The notes beneath the pieces are model-generated. The model had not been told where the DNA came from, ran no database searches, and worked only from the letters and a program-made list of their open reading frames with translations. The position numbers and the translations under genes are program-made. Positions 53,477 through 62,152 of a stretch of 64,000 bases of DNA are shown in pieces (the stretch's first letter is position 1; each line of letters starts with the position of its first letter). Source of the DNA: JAJDIA01 sp031555735 (GTDB lineage: Bacteria; Bacteroidota; Bacteroidia; Bacteroidales; Tannerellaceae); contig JAVBUE010000010.1 of NCBI GenBank assembly GCA_031555735.1, positions 1 through 64,000 of the forward strand, in the 5' to 3' direction.

Positions 53477-53484
53477 CAAATATA
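53477..53484 (-). promoter_or_regulatory. -7 box of the AraC-family gene
   Basis: TATATTTG on the minus strand, 71 bases before the start codon; no clear -33. Confidence 0.45.
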
Positions 53485-53612
53485 GGTAGATTATCATACA
53501 TTATCCTCTTTTTGTCGAAAAACATTGCATTTTCACCAATCATGTAACGGATTAAACCATTTCAGTTTCCTTAAAACATCCGTACTTTGTATCGGATAAC
53601 GATGTAAAAAAA

Positions 53613-54227
53613 ATGCTTGAGACCCGAAGTCGGATAATCACGAACGCATTCGATTTGTTTTCACAATACGGCATTAAGAGTGTGAGTATGGATGATATCG
53701 CCCGCAGCAGCAGTATCTCCAAGCGTACGCTATACAGTTTTTTTGAAGACAAAGAGACGTTGCTGGTGGAAGGCAGGGAATACATCAACGGCCAGCTCGC
53801 CGTATATCTGGACGAACTGGAACATACAAACCTCACGGCCATCGATATCATCCTGTTGTTTTTCGACGAACTGCTGAAACGCCCCCGGTGGTACAGCCGT
53901 AAGTTTTACGACGACATGAAGAAATACCCCAAGATGTGGCAGGAGCATGAAGCAGAGAAAAGGGAGTTCACGGGGAAATGCCGCCAACTGTTTGAACGAG
54001 GAGCGAAAGAAGGCGTTTTCAGGGACGAGATCAACTTCGATATCATGGCCCTGCTGTCGAAAGAGCAGCTGCAAATGATCCATCCCTCCAAAATGTTCTC
54101 CAAACATTCCAATCTGGAAGTGTTCGGCACTATCCTGGTCGTCTTCCTGCGGGGGATCAGCACCGAAAAAGGGTGTTCCCTCCTGGACAAATGGATCGCA
54201 ACGAAGAAAATCCAACAGGGTCATTGA
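53613..54227 (+). CDS. TetR/AcrR-family regulator of the efflux operon
   Basis: A 204-residue regulator with an N-terminal HTH (ITNAFDLFSQYGIKSVSMDD, then IARSSSISKRTLYSFFEDKE) and a divergent helical ligand domain. It is the first gene of a plus-strand operon with the TolC, adaptor and RND genes (53 bases to the next), so it likely represses its own operon and is relieved by a pump substrate. A TACTTTG segment at 53583-53589 may be part of its promoter. Confidence 0.9.
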   Translation: MLETRSRIITNAFDLFSQYGIKSVSMDDIARSSSISKRTLYSFFEDKETLLVEGREYINGQLAVYLDELEHTNLTAIDIILLFFDELLKRPRWYSRKFYDDMKKYPKMWQEHEAEKREFTGKCRQLFERGAKEGVFRDEINFDIMALLSKEQLQMIHPSKMFSKHSNLEVFGTILVVFLRGISTEKGCSLLDKWIATKKIQQGH

Positions 54228-54280
54228 TCCGTAGCATGGAACCGGCATATAACAAAAGAATCAAATCAAATCAGTATTAA

Positions 54281-55780
54281 ATGATACCCGTACGAAGTAA
54301 AACAACGAAAAGGCAGGCAGCGCTGCTTTTGCTGGCGTCCCTGTTGCTGTCAACGGCTAAGGCGCAGGACAAACCGCTTGCACTCAGCCTCGATAAGGCA
54401 TTGGAGATTGCGATGAGTGAAAATCCGACGGTGAAAGTCGCCGACCAGGAAATTGAAAAGAAGAAATACGCAAAGAAAGGGTCGTATGCCGCCCTGTTCC
54501 CGCAGGTTAATTTCGGCGCCGACTATTCGCGCACGCTGAAGAAGCAGGTAATGTATATGGATGGCGCCTTCGATATGGTGTCCATGCTGGCGCCGGCGTT
54601 CGACCCGATCATCAAAGGCGCCGACGCCGCGTTGCAACAATACGCACCCGGCTATATCCCCGGCGACCTGCAGAAACAGATAGACGCCAACACGCCGAAG
54701 CCCGATCCGGACGCAGGCGGAGGCAACGAAGGGATCACCGTTGGCCGCGACAACAACTGGAGCATGGGCTTCAACTTCGGCATGCCGCTGATCAATATGT
54801 CGCTCTGGAAAAGCATCGCCATCTCCGGACAGGATGTAGAACTGGCGATCGAACAGGCCCGTTCGTCGAAGATCGAAATGACCAACCAGGTGAAAAAGGC
54901 CTTCTACGCCGTGATGCTGGCGAACGACTCCTACCAGGTGTTCCTGGAAAGCTACAACAACGCCCTGGAGAATTACAACGACATCAAACAGAAATTCGAA
55001 CAGGGATTGGTAGCCGAATACGACCTGATCCGCGCCGATGTGGCCGTGAGGAACCATGAGCCTAACGTATTGCAAGCCGAAAAAGCCGTCAAGCTGGCAC
55101 AGTGGCAACTGAAAGCGCTGATGGGCATGGACCTGGATACCCCGATCGAATGTCAGGGGATGCTGACCGATTTCCAGTCGGATCTCTTCGGCGATTACCT
55201 GGCTACCGATACCTCATTGACAGACAACACGAACCTGAAGCAACTGGATATCCAGGCCACTATGCTGAAGAATACACTCAAGCTGCAGAAGTACGACTTC
55301 CTGCCCACCCTGTCGGTCTCCGGCGTATATAATTGGAGTGCGATGAACAACGACTTCCGGTTCAAAGAATACCTCTGGAACCCCTATTCGATGGTGGGAC
55401 TCTCCCTCTCCTTCCCTATTTTCTCAGGAGGAGGACGCGTGCAGAAAGTCAACCAGACAAAGGTGAATATCCTACAGGTGGGTTTGCAGCGGGAAAACCT
55501 GGAACGCAACCTCCAACTGGCTATCCGTACGTATATGGACAATATGGCCACCTGCATCAAGCGGTTTGACGCCGCCCGCAAAGGAGTAGAACAAGCCCAG
55601 CGGGGATACACCATCGCCCAAAAACGGTATGACACCGGCGCCGGCACGTTGCTCGAGCTCAACGACGCCGACCTCGCCATGCTTCAGGCCAAACTGAACT
55701 TCAACCAGTCTATCTTCGACTATATGAATGCCAAGTCCAACCTGGAAAGTACCTTAGGCAAACACGCAGACAAAAAATAA
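54281..55780 (+). CDS. TolC-family outer-membrane efflux protein
   Basis: Outer-membrane channel subunit of the tripartite pump, 499 residues with a signal peptide (LLASLLLSTAKAQ). It has two OEP repeats: the first includes LDKALEIAMSENPTVKVAD, the second LDIQATMLKNTLKLQKYDF and the late EQAQRGYTIAQKRYDTGAG. A Pro/Gly-rich insert near residues 125-150 (TPKPDPDAGGGNEG) is variable. The adaptor gene follows after 29 bases. Confidence 0.93.
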   Translation: MIPVRSKTTKRQAALLLLASLLLSTAKAQDKPLALSLDKALEIAMSENPTVKVADQEIEKKKYAKKGSYAALFPQVNFGADYSRTLKKQVMYMDGAFDMVSMLAPAFDPIIKGADAALQQYAPGYIPGDLQKQIDANTPKPDPDAGGGNEGITVGRDNNWSMGFNFGMPLINMSLWKSIAISGQDVELAIEQARSSKIEMTNQVKKAFYAVMLANDSYQVFLESYNNALENYNDIKQKFEQGLVAEYDLIRADVAVRNHEPNVLQAEKAVKLAQWQLKALMGMDLDTPIECQGMLTDFQSDLFGDYLATDTSLTDNTNLKQLDIQATMLKNTLKLQKYDFLPTLSVSGVYNWSAMNNDFRFKEYLWNPYSMVGLSLSFPIFSGGGRVQKVNQTKVNILQVGLQRENLERNLQLAIRTYMDNMATCIKRFDAARKGVEQAQRGYTIAQKRYDTGAGTLLELNDADLAMLQAKLNFNQSIFDYMNAKSNLESTLGKHADKK

Positions 55781-55809
55781 GCAGTATATAACGTAAAAAT
55801 CACGATAAG

Positions 55810-56829
55810 ATGAAAACAAGCAACGTCTTACGACTAATCCCGGCCGCCGTGATCGCCCTGTTGACGGCATGTACCGGAGGAGAAAACAAGCAAGTGGAGA
55901 CAAAGGAAGAAAAGGCAAAGGTGAAGGTGGAAACCGTCCGCCGCCAGCCCGTCGAACAGCAGGGTGAGTTTACCGCAACCGTACAGGCCATGGTATCCAA
56001 CAAGATCGCACCCCAATCGCCCGTACGTATCCAGAAACTCCATGTGGAAGTGGGCGACCATGTCAATGCCGGACAGTTACTGGCAACGATGGAGAATACC
56101 AGCCTGGAACAACTCCGCATCCAGATACAGAACCAGGAGACCGAATTCAACCGTATCGACGAACTCTACAAGGTGGGCGGCGCCTCCAAATCGTCCTGGG
56201 ACCAGATGAAAGCAGCCCTGGATGTCAACAAGGCGTCCCTGAGGAACCTCGAGATCAATATCCGCCTGCTCAGCCCCATAGCCGGGGTGGTTACGGCGCG
56301 TAACTACGATAACGGCGACATGTATTCAGGCACCCTGCCGGTGTATGTGGTGGAACAGCTCCGCCCGGTGAAACTGATGGTAAACATATCCGAAAGTTTC
56401 TACACCCGGGTAAAGAAAGGGATGGATGTGGATGTGCGCTTTGACGTATATGGCGATGAGGTATTCCAGGGAAAGGTACACCTGATCTATCCCACCATCG
56501 ACGCCGCCACGCGTACGTTCCAAACCGAGATCCGTATTCCGAACAACGACGAACGCGTCCGTCCGGGGATGTTCTCCCGCGTAACGATGAACTTCGGAAC
56601 AAAAGAACACATCGTGGTTCCCGACCAGGCGGTAGTCAAACAAGCCGGTTCGGGCGACCGTTATATCTATGTATATAAGGACGGCGCCGTTTCTTATCAG
56701 AAAGTGGAGCTCGGACGCCGGATGGGAAACACCTATGAATTGATCTCCGGCGTGGAAGATGGCGACCAGGTAGTCACGATCGGTCAAAGCCGCCTGACGG
56801 ACGGAGCAGCAGTTGAAGTCATACAATAA
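55810..56829 (+). CDS. RND efflux periplasmic adaptor (membrane fusion protein)
   Basis: A 339-residue lipoprotein (LLTACTGG) that links the inner-membrane pump to the TolC-like channel. It has the HlyD-type layout: lipoyl half-motif (KLHVEVGDHVNAGQLLATME), a short helical hairpin, the second lipoyl half with LLSPIAGVVTARN, a beta-barrel (VRPGMFSRVTMNFG) and a membrane-proximal end (GVEDGDQVVTIGQSRL). The short hairpin is typical of small Bacteroidota adaptors. Confidence 0.94.
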   Translation: MKTSNVLRLIPAAVIALLTACTGGENKQVETKEEKAKVKVETVRRQPVEQQGEFTATVQAMVSNKIAPQSPVRIQKLHVEVGDHVNAGQLLATMENTSLEQLRIQIQNQETEFNRIDELYKVGGASKSSWDQMKAALDVNKASLRNLEINIRLLSPIAGVVTARNYDNGDMYSGTLPVYVVEQLRPVKLMVNISESFYTRVKKGMDVDVRFDVYGDEVFQGKVHLIYPTIDAATRTFQTEIRIPNNDERVRPGMFSRVTMNFGTKEHIVVPDQAVVKQAGSGDRYIYVYKDGAVSYQKVELGRRMGNTYELISGVEDGDQVVTIGQSRLTDGAAVEVIQ

Positions 56830-56843
56830 AGCAAGACATCCCT

Positions 56844-59800
56844 ATGAGTTTATATAGTACAGCCGTAAAAAAACCGGTATCTACCGCCCTCGTCTTTGTG
56901 GCCGTAGTGATACTGGGGCTTTTCTCATTGAGCAAGCTGTCGGTTGACCTTCTTCCCAAAATAGAGACGAACATGATCATGGTCATGACGTCGTACACGG
57001 GAGCAAGCGCCGCCGATATCGAAATGAATATCACCAAACCGATGGAAAATATCCTGAACAGCGTAAGCGACCTGAAGCATATCACTTCGCAGTCGAGGGA
57101 GAATATATCCATCATCACCCTGGAGTTTGATTATGGCATTGACATTGATGTGGCGACCAACGATATACGCGACAAGCTGGATATCGTGAAGCCGATATTG
57201 CCGGACGACGCCGACAACCCCATCATCTTCAAGTTCGGGACGGATGATATCCCCATCCTGATGCTGTCGGTGACCGCCGAAGAAAGCACCAATGCCCTGT
57301 ATAAGATATTGGACGAGAAAGTATCCAACCCGTTGGCACGTATCAAGGGTGTGGGCGCCGTATCCATCGCGGGGACACCGATCCGTGAGCTGCAGGTCTA
57401 TTGCGACCCTTATAAGCTGGAAGCCTACCACATGACCATCGAGGGGATTGCGGCGGTGATCGGCCAGGAAAACCGCAACATGCCCAGCGGCAGTATCGAC
57501 ATCGGCTCCAACACCTACTCGCTCCGTGTACAGGGTGAGTTTACGGATGCCCGGCAGATGCTCGACCTGGTGATCGGCAACTACAACGGCAAAGTGATCT
57601 ACCTGCGCGATGTAGCCCGTATCCGGGATACGGTGGAAGAACGCTCGCAGGAGACATTCAATAACGGTACCCGCGGCGGTATGATCGTGATCCAGAAACA
57701 ATCCGGCGCCAACTCGGTGGATATCGCCCAGCAGGTAAAAGACAAGATGCCGGAGCTGGAGGCCAGCCTGCCGTCGGACATCAAACTGGGGATCATCTTC
57801 GATACCTCCACGAATATCCTGAACACGATCGACAGTTTGGTGGAAACGATTTGTATCACGTTCATCGTGGTGATGTTGGTCGTCTTTGTCTTTCTGGGTC
57901 GATGGAGAGCGACCTTTATCATTATCCTGACGATCCCGATCTCGCTGATCGCCGCCTTCGGCTATCTGCTGGCGTCGGGCAACACCCTGAACATCATCTC
58001 CCTCAGCTCGCTTTCCATTGCCATCGGGATGGTAGTGGATGATGCGATCGTTGTACTGGAGAATATCACCACCCACATCGAAAGGGGCAGTAAGCCCAAG
58101 CAGGCCGCGGTACATGCCACGAACGAGGTGGCGATCTCGGTCATCGCTTCCACGCTGACCGTATTGGCGGTATTCCTGCCGTTGACAATGGTGACGGGCA
58201 TGGCCGGTGTGATGTTCAAACAGTTGGGATGGATCGTAAGTATCGTGATGATCATCTCTACCGTGAGCGCGTTGACGCTTACCCCGATGCTGTGTTCACA
58301 GATGCTTCGCCTGAACCCGAAGAAGGGAAGGTTGTTCATCTTGTTATTCACGCCGATCGAAAAGGCGTTGGACAAACTGGATAACGGGTATTCGGCATTC
58401 CTCTACTGGGCTACCCGCCACCGGAAAACGGTAATTACAGGCGCTTTCCTGGTTTTTGCCGGCAGCATGGCCCTGATCAGCGTGATCAAAACGGAATTTT
58501 TCCCGACACAGGACAACGGTTTCATTACCGTCAACATCGAGCTGCCGATCGGTACGCGCCAGGATATCACCCGTGAGCTGTCCATGCGGATCGATCAGGA
58601 GTTCCGTGCACATTATCCGGAGATCAACGTCTGCAACTTCAGCGAAGGGCAGGCCGGTTCCAACAATACCTGGGCCAACCTGAGCGACAACGGCACGCAC
58701 ATCATCGAGTTCAACCTCAGCCTGGTGGACGTGGGCGACAGGGAAAGAGGCATGCTGGAGATCAGCGAGCTGATCCGTCAGGATTTAGCCCAATACCCCG
58801 AGATCAAACGATTCAACGTATTGGCAGGGGGCGGTAACAGCATGGGCGGTGAGAATGCCGTGGATATCGAGATCTATGGATTCGACTTCGCCTCCACCGA
58901 TGCCGTGGCGAAAGAAACGGCCGAACGGTTGGGCAACTTCAAAGGATGTTCGCAGGTAACCATCAGCCGGAAAGATTATGTGCCGGAATACCAGATCGAC
59001 TTCGACCGGGAGAAGCTTGCGTTGAACGGGTTGAATATCACCACCGCCTCTTCATTCCTGCGTAACCGCATCAATGGAGCCACCGCCTCACAGTTCCGCG
59101 AAGACGGCGACGAATTTGATATCCGTGTCCGCTATGCGCCGGAGTTCCGCCAGTCGATCGAAGACATCGAAAATATCCTGATCTACAACAACGCGGGACA
59201 ATCCGTACGTATCCGTGATGTAGGAACGGTCAACGAACGGATGACCCCTCCCACCATCGAACGCAAGAACCGTGAACGTGTGATCACCGTCAAAGCGGTA
59301 GTAGCACCAGGTACAGCCTTAAGCGATATGGTGGAAGCAACCAACCAGGAAATGGCAAAGATGGATATACCGTCGGATGTGTCCTGGCAGTTAGGTGGAA
59401 CGTATGAAGACCAGATGGAAACGTTCGCCGACCTGGGTATCCTGATGTTACTGATCGTCATCCTGGTATATATCGTAATGGCTACGCAGTTCGAGTCGCT
59501 GGTGGACCCGTTTGTGATCATGTTCTCCATCCCCTTCGCCTTCACCGGTGTCATGCTGGGACTGTCGATCACGCAGACACCGCTGAGTGTAATGGCGCTG
59601 ATCGGGGTGATCATGCTGATGGGGATCGTGGTGAAGAACGGTATCGTGCTGATCGACTACACCATCCTCTGCCGTGAAAGGGGAATGGGTATCCTCGCCG
59701 CCGTGGTGGCCGCGGGCAAATCCCGTCTGCGTCCGGTATTGATGACTACACTGACCACCGTGCTCGGTATGATCCCCATGGCTGTGGGAACCGGACAAGG

Positions 59801-59957
59801 CGCCGAAATGTGGCGCCCGATGGGTATGACGGTTGCCTGGGGACTTTCCATCTCCACCCTCATCACCCTCATCATCGTACCCACGGTTTATACCATCTTT
59901 GCGGCCAACGGGGTGAAGATCCGCAGGCGCAAGCACAGAAAACAGGTGGGGAAATAA
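56844..59957 (+). CDS. RND-family efflux transporter (inner-membrane pump)
   Basis: A 1037-residue proton-driven RND transporter of the HAE1/AcrB type. It has twelve expected membrane helices in two repeats, with large periplasmic loops after helices 1 and 7. The helix-4 proton-relay aspartates are in MVVDDAIVVLENI, and the second repeat has VMALIGVIMLMGIVVKNGIV. The N-terminus FSLSKLSVDLLPKIETNMIM is typical of multidrug pumps. Drug range cannot be read from sequence. Confidence 0.95.
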   Translation: MSLYSTAVKKPVSTALVFVAVVILGLFSLSKLSVDLLPKIETNMIMVMTSYTGASAADIEMNITKPMENILNSVSDLKHITSQSRENISIITLEFDYGIDIDVATNDIRDKLDIVKPILPDDADNPIIFKFGTDDIPILMLSVTAEESTNALYKILDEKVSNPLARIKGVGAVSIAGTPIRELQVYCDPYKLEAYHMTIEGIAAVIGQENRNMPSGSIDIGSNTYSLRVQGEFTDARQMLDLVIGNYNGKVIYLRDVARIRDTVEERSQETFNNGTRGGMIVIQKQSGANSVDIAQQVKDKMPELEASLPSDIKLGIIFDTSTNILNTIDSLVETICITFIVVMLVVFVFLGRWRATFIIILTIPISLIAAFGYLLASGNTLNIISLSSLSIAIGMVVDDAIVVLENITTHIERGSKPKQAAVHATNEVAISVIASTLTVLAVFLPLTMVTGMAGVMFKQLGWIVSIVMIISTVSALTLTPMLCSQMLRLNPKKGRLFILLFTPIEKALDKLDNGYSAFLYWATRHRKTVITGAFLVFAGSMALISVIKTEFFPTQDNGFITVNIELPIGTRQDITRELSMRIDQEFRAHYPEINVCNFSEGQAGSNNTWANLSDNGTHIIEFNLSLVDVGDRERGMLEISELIRQDLAQYPEIKRFNVLAGGGNSMGGENAVDIEIYGFDFASTDAVAKETAERLGNFKGCSQVTISRKDYVPEYQIDFDREKLALNGLNITTASSFLRNRINGATASQFREDGDEFDIRVRYAPEFRQSIEDIENILIYNNAGQSVRIRDVGTVNERMTPPTIERKNRERVITVKAVVAPGTALSDMVEATNQEMAKMDIPSDVSWQLGGTYEDQMETFADLGILMLLIVILVYIVMATQFESLVDPFVIMFSIPFAFTGVMLGLSITQTPLSVMALIGVIMLMGIVVKNGIVLIDYTILCRERGMGILAAVVAAGKSRLRPVLMTTLTTVLGMIPMAVGTGQGAEMWRPMGMTVAWGLSISTLITLIIVPTVYTIFAANGVKIRRRKHRKQVGK

Positions 59958-59975
59958 TGATTAATGATTAATGAT
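59955..59975. repeat. Heptamer tandem repeat
   Basis: TAATGAT three times in a row, starting within the RND stop codon and ending 9 bases before the next start codon. Confidence 0.8.
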
Positions 59976-59984
59976 TAATTTGAT

Positions 59985-60278
59985 ATGAAAGCAATCTTTA
60001 TATCTTTCAACCAGGCATATTACGAAGAGATACTGTCACTCATGGACAAGAATAGCATACGTGGCTACACCTACTGGGAAACCGTGCAGGGAAGAGGCAG
60101 CAAAACGGGTGATCCGCACCACGGAGACCATGCATGGCCCACCCTGAACGGAGCCATCATGGCTGTTGTGGACGATGACAAAGCCACCTCCTTCCTGGCG
60201 ATCCTCCACCGGTTGGATATGCAAACGGAAGCGCAGGGCTTGCGTGCCTTCACTTGGAATGTGGAGCAAACGATCTGA
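59985..60278 (+). CDS. Small PII-like protein at the end of the efflux operon
   Basis: A 97-residue protein with the ferredoxin-like alpha/beta pattern of PII signalling proteins: strand MKAIFISFNQ, helix YEEILSLMDKN, a T-loop-like stretch GRGSKTGDPHHGDHAW, then strand GAIMAVVDDDKATSFLAILH. The His-rich loop (HHGDH) could bind metal. It follows the pump by 27 bases. Small PII-like or DUF3240-like proteins are known beside some RND metal pumps, so a sensor of pump substrate or flux is plausible but unproven. Confidence 0.75.
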   Translation: MKAIFISFNQAYYEEILSLMDKNSIRGYTYWETVQGRGSKTGDPHHGDHAWPTLNGAIMAVVDDDKATSFLAILHRLDMQTEAQGLRAFTWNVEQTI

Positions 60279-60330
60279 TGGTTATCCAAAGAAAAAATGT
60301 CTTTTTCATGGTGATTATCAATAAAACGTT

Positions 60331-60338
60331 TACCTTTG
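60331..60338 (+). promoter_or_regulatory. -7 box of rplY
   Basis: TACCTTTG fits TAnnTTTG and lies 80 bases before the start codon. Confidence 0.55.
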
Positions 60339-60417
60339 CACCGCTTTTTGCCCCCGTTCGTGTGATGGGAAATTAGAAAGCGACATGTCTAATTTTGAGT
60401 AACACATTTTTTACAAG

Positions 60418-61005
60418 ATGAAAACATTTGCATTAGAAGGAACATCCAGAGCCATTGAAACATGCTCTGCCGATCAGAAAAGATCATTGAAGGCTTTACG
60501 TGCCAACAAGGAAATCCCCGCCGTACTGTATGGTGGCGCGGAAGTGGTTCATTTCAGCGTGGCATTCGACGCCATCCGCGGACTGATCTACACCCCGGAA
60601 GTATTCCTGGTGGAACTGTCGATCAGCGGCAGTAAGAAAATGGCGATCGTGAAAGACCTCCAATTCCAGGCTGTAACAGACGAACTGTTGCACGTTGACT
60701 TCCAGGAAATCTTCGCCGACAAACCGGTAGTGATCGAAATCCCGGTAGCCCTCGAAGGGTATGCCGAAGGGGTAAAAGCAGGGGGTAAACTGAGCCTCAG
60801 CATGCGTAAGCTGAAAGTAAAAGGGATGTACAAAAACCTGCCTGAAAAGCTAACGATCAATGTGGAGAAACTGGGTTTGGGTAAAACCATGCAGATTGGT
60901 GAACTGAGCTTCGAAGGTCTCGAACTGATGAATGCCAAGAACGCCGTGGTTTGCGCCGTCCAATTGACTCGTGCCGCTCGTGGAGCACAGGCTTCCGGTA
61001 AATAA
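60418..61005 (+). CDS. rplY: 50S ribosomal protein L25 (TL5/Ctc form)
   Basis: Large-subunit protein that binds 5S rRNA. The 195-residue form has the N-terminal L25 domain (LRANKEIPAVLYGG; VKDLQFQAVTDELLHVDFQE) and the additional C-terminal TL5 beta domain (VEIPVALEGYAEGVKAGG-like VALEGYAEGVKAGGKLSL). It ends with a strong terminator and is followed by pth, the usual neighbour. Confidence 0.95.
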   Translation: MKTFALEGTSRAIETCSADQKRSLKALRANKEIPAVLYGGAEVVHFSVAFDAIRGLIYTPEVFLVELSISGSKKMAIVKDLQFQAVTDELLHVDFQEIFADKPVVIEIPVALEGYAEGVKAGGKLSLSMRKLKVKGMYKNLPEKLTINVEKLGLGKTMQIGELSFEGLELMNAKNAVVCAVQLTRAARGAQASGK

Positions 61006-61027
61006 GACGTAACAACGTCGAACGACA

Positions 61028-61074
61028 AATGGTTAATGATTAATGGAAATTACCATTAGTTATTAACCATTTTT
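61028..61074 (+). terminator. Terminator after rplY
   Basis: An imperfect stem of about 18 bp (ATGGTTAAT and ATTAACCAT outer parts), a short A/T loop, then TTTTT. Confidence 0.8.
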
Positions 61075-61098
61075 CTTTCGCCCCCAACCCTCTCCCCG

Positions 61099-61126
61099 CA
61101 TCATTCATCATTCATCATTCATCATT
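61099..61126. repeat. Heptamer tandem repeat before pth
   Basis: CATCATT four times in a row, ending 13 bases before the pth start codon. Confidence 0.85.
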
Positions 61127-61139
61127 ATCCCCCCCTTCC

Positions 61140-61706
61140 ATGAAATATCTGATCGTAGGATTAGGAAAGATCGGTTCCGAATACTGGGGCACACGCCACA
61201 ACATCGGATTCAGGGTTGTGAACAAACTGGTAGAAGATGCCGGGACAGGGTTCACGGAAGAACGTTACGGCGCCGTAGCCCGTATGCGCATCAAGAACCG
61301 TGAGCTGACGGTATTGAAGCCCAACACCTTCATGAACCTCAGCGGCAACGCCGTCCGTTACTGGCTGCAAAAAGAAGGGATCGAAACGGAAAATCTGCTG
61401 ATCGTGGTGGACGATATCGCCCTCCCCTTCGGTAGCCTGCGCCTGAAACCCAAAGGCAGCGACGCGGGACACAACGGGCTGAAGAGTATCCAGCAAATGC
61501 TCTGCACGCAGGATTACTGCCGCCTCCGCTTCGGCATCGGCAACCAGTTTCCGCGTGGCGGGCAGGTGGACTACGTGCTGGGACAGTTCGATCCCGAAGA
61601 ACTGGCCGCCATGCCTCCCGTGCTCGACCGCGCCGTGGATATCATCAAAAGTTTCTGCCTCGCAGGGATTCAACATACCATGAACCAATTCAACAACAAA
61701 GATTAA
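61140..61706 (+). CDS. pth: Peptidyl-tRNA hydrolase
   Basis: Releases peptides from prematurely dropped peptidyl-tRNA; cytoplasmic, 188 residues. The catalytic His is in GTRHNIGFRVV. Conserved PNTFMNLSGNAV and KGSDAGHNGLKSI, with Asp of VVDDIALPFG, complete the site. It is 17 bases before the S4-domain gene, a common pair. Confidence 0.96.
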   Translation: MKYLIVGLGKIGSEYWGTRHNIGFRVVNKLVEDAGTGFTEERYGAVARMRIKNRELTVLKPNTFMNLSGNAVRYWLQKEGIETENLLIVVDDIALPFGSLRLKPKGSDAGHNGLKSIQQMLCTQDYCRLRFGIGNQFPRGGQVDYVLGQFDPEELAAMPPVLDRAVDIIKSFCLAGIQHTMNQFNNKD

Positions 61707-61723
61707 AACGGAACGAATACCTG

Positions 61724-62152
61724 ATGAACGAAGTACGTATCGATAAATGGATGTGGGCTGTCCGCATCTTCAAGACCCGCACCATCGCCGTGGAAGCCTG
61801 TAAGAAAAACCGGGTGATGATCAACGGTGTCAATGTCAAACCTTCACGGATGCTGAAAGCAGGTGAGATCGTGCAGGTACGCAAACCACCCATCACCTAT
61901 TCCTTCAAAGCGCTGGCGCTCACCGAACGGCGCATGGGCGCTAAACTGGTACCCGAATACCTGGAAAACGTCACTACCCCCGACCAGTACGAAATCCTGG
62001 AAATGAACCGCATCTCCGGCTTTGTGGACCGTGCCCGCGGCATGGGCCGACCCACGAAGAAAGACCGCCGCGAACTCGAACAGTTTACCGACCCCGACGC
62101 CCTCTCCGACGGCTTCGACTTTGAATTTGATTTCGATGCGGAAGGGGAATAA
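61724..62152 (+). CDS. S4-domain RNA-binding protein (HslR/Hsp15-like)
   Basis: A 142-residue RNA-binding protein. The S4 domain spans about residues 5-65 (VRIDKWMWAVRIFKTRTIAV; NRVMINGVNVKPSRMLKAG). Hsp15 homologues rescue stalled 50S subunits with bound nascent chains, which would fit its place beside pth. The C-terminal tail is very acidic (FDFEFDFDAEGE). The end overlaps the next start by 17 bases. Confidence 0.9.
   Translation: MNEVRIDKWMWAVRIFKTRTIAVEACKKNRVMINGVNVKPSRMLKAGEIVQVRKPPITYSFKALALTERRMGAKLVPEYLENVTTPDQYEILEMNRISGFVDRARGMGRPTKKDRRELEQFTDPDALSDGFDFEFDFDAEGE

Noticed and set aside
56925..58115. 396-codon minus-strand frame
   Set aside because: Antisense shadow of the RND transporter gene.
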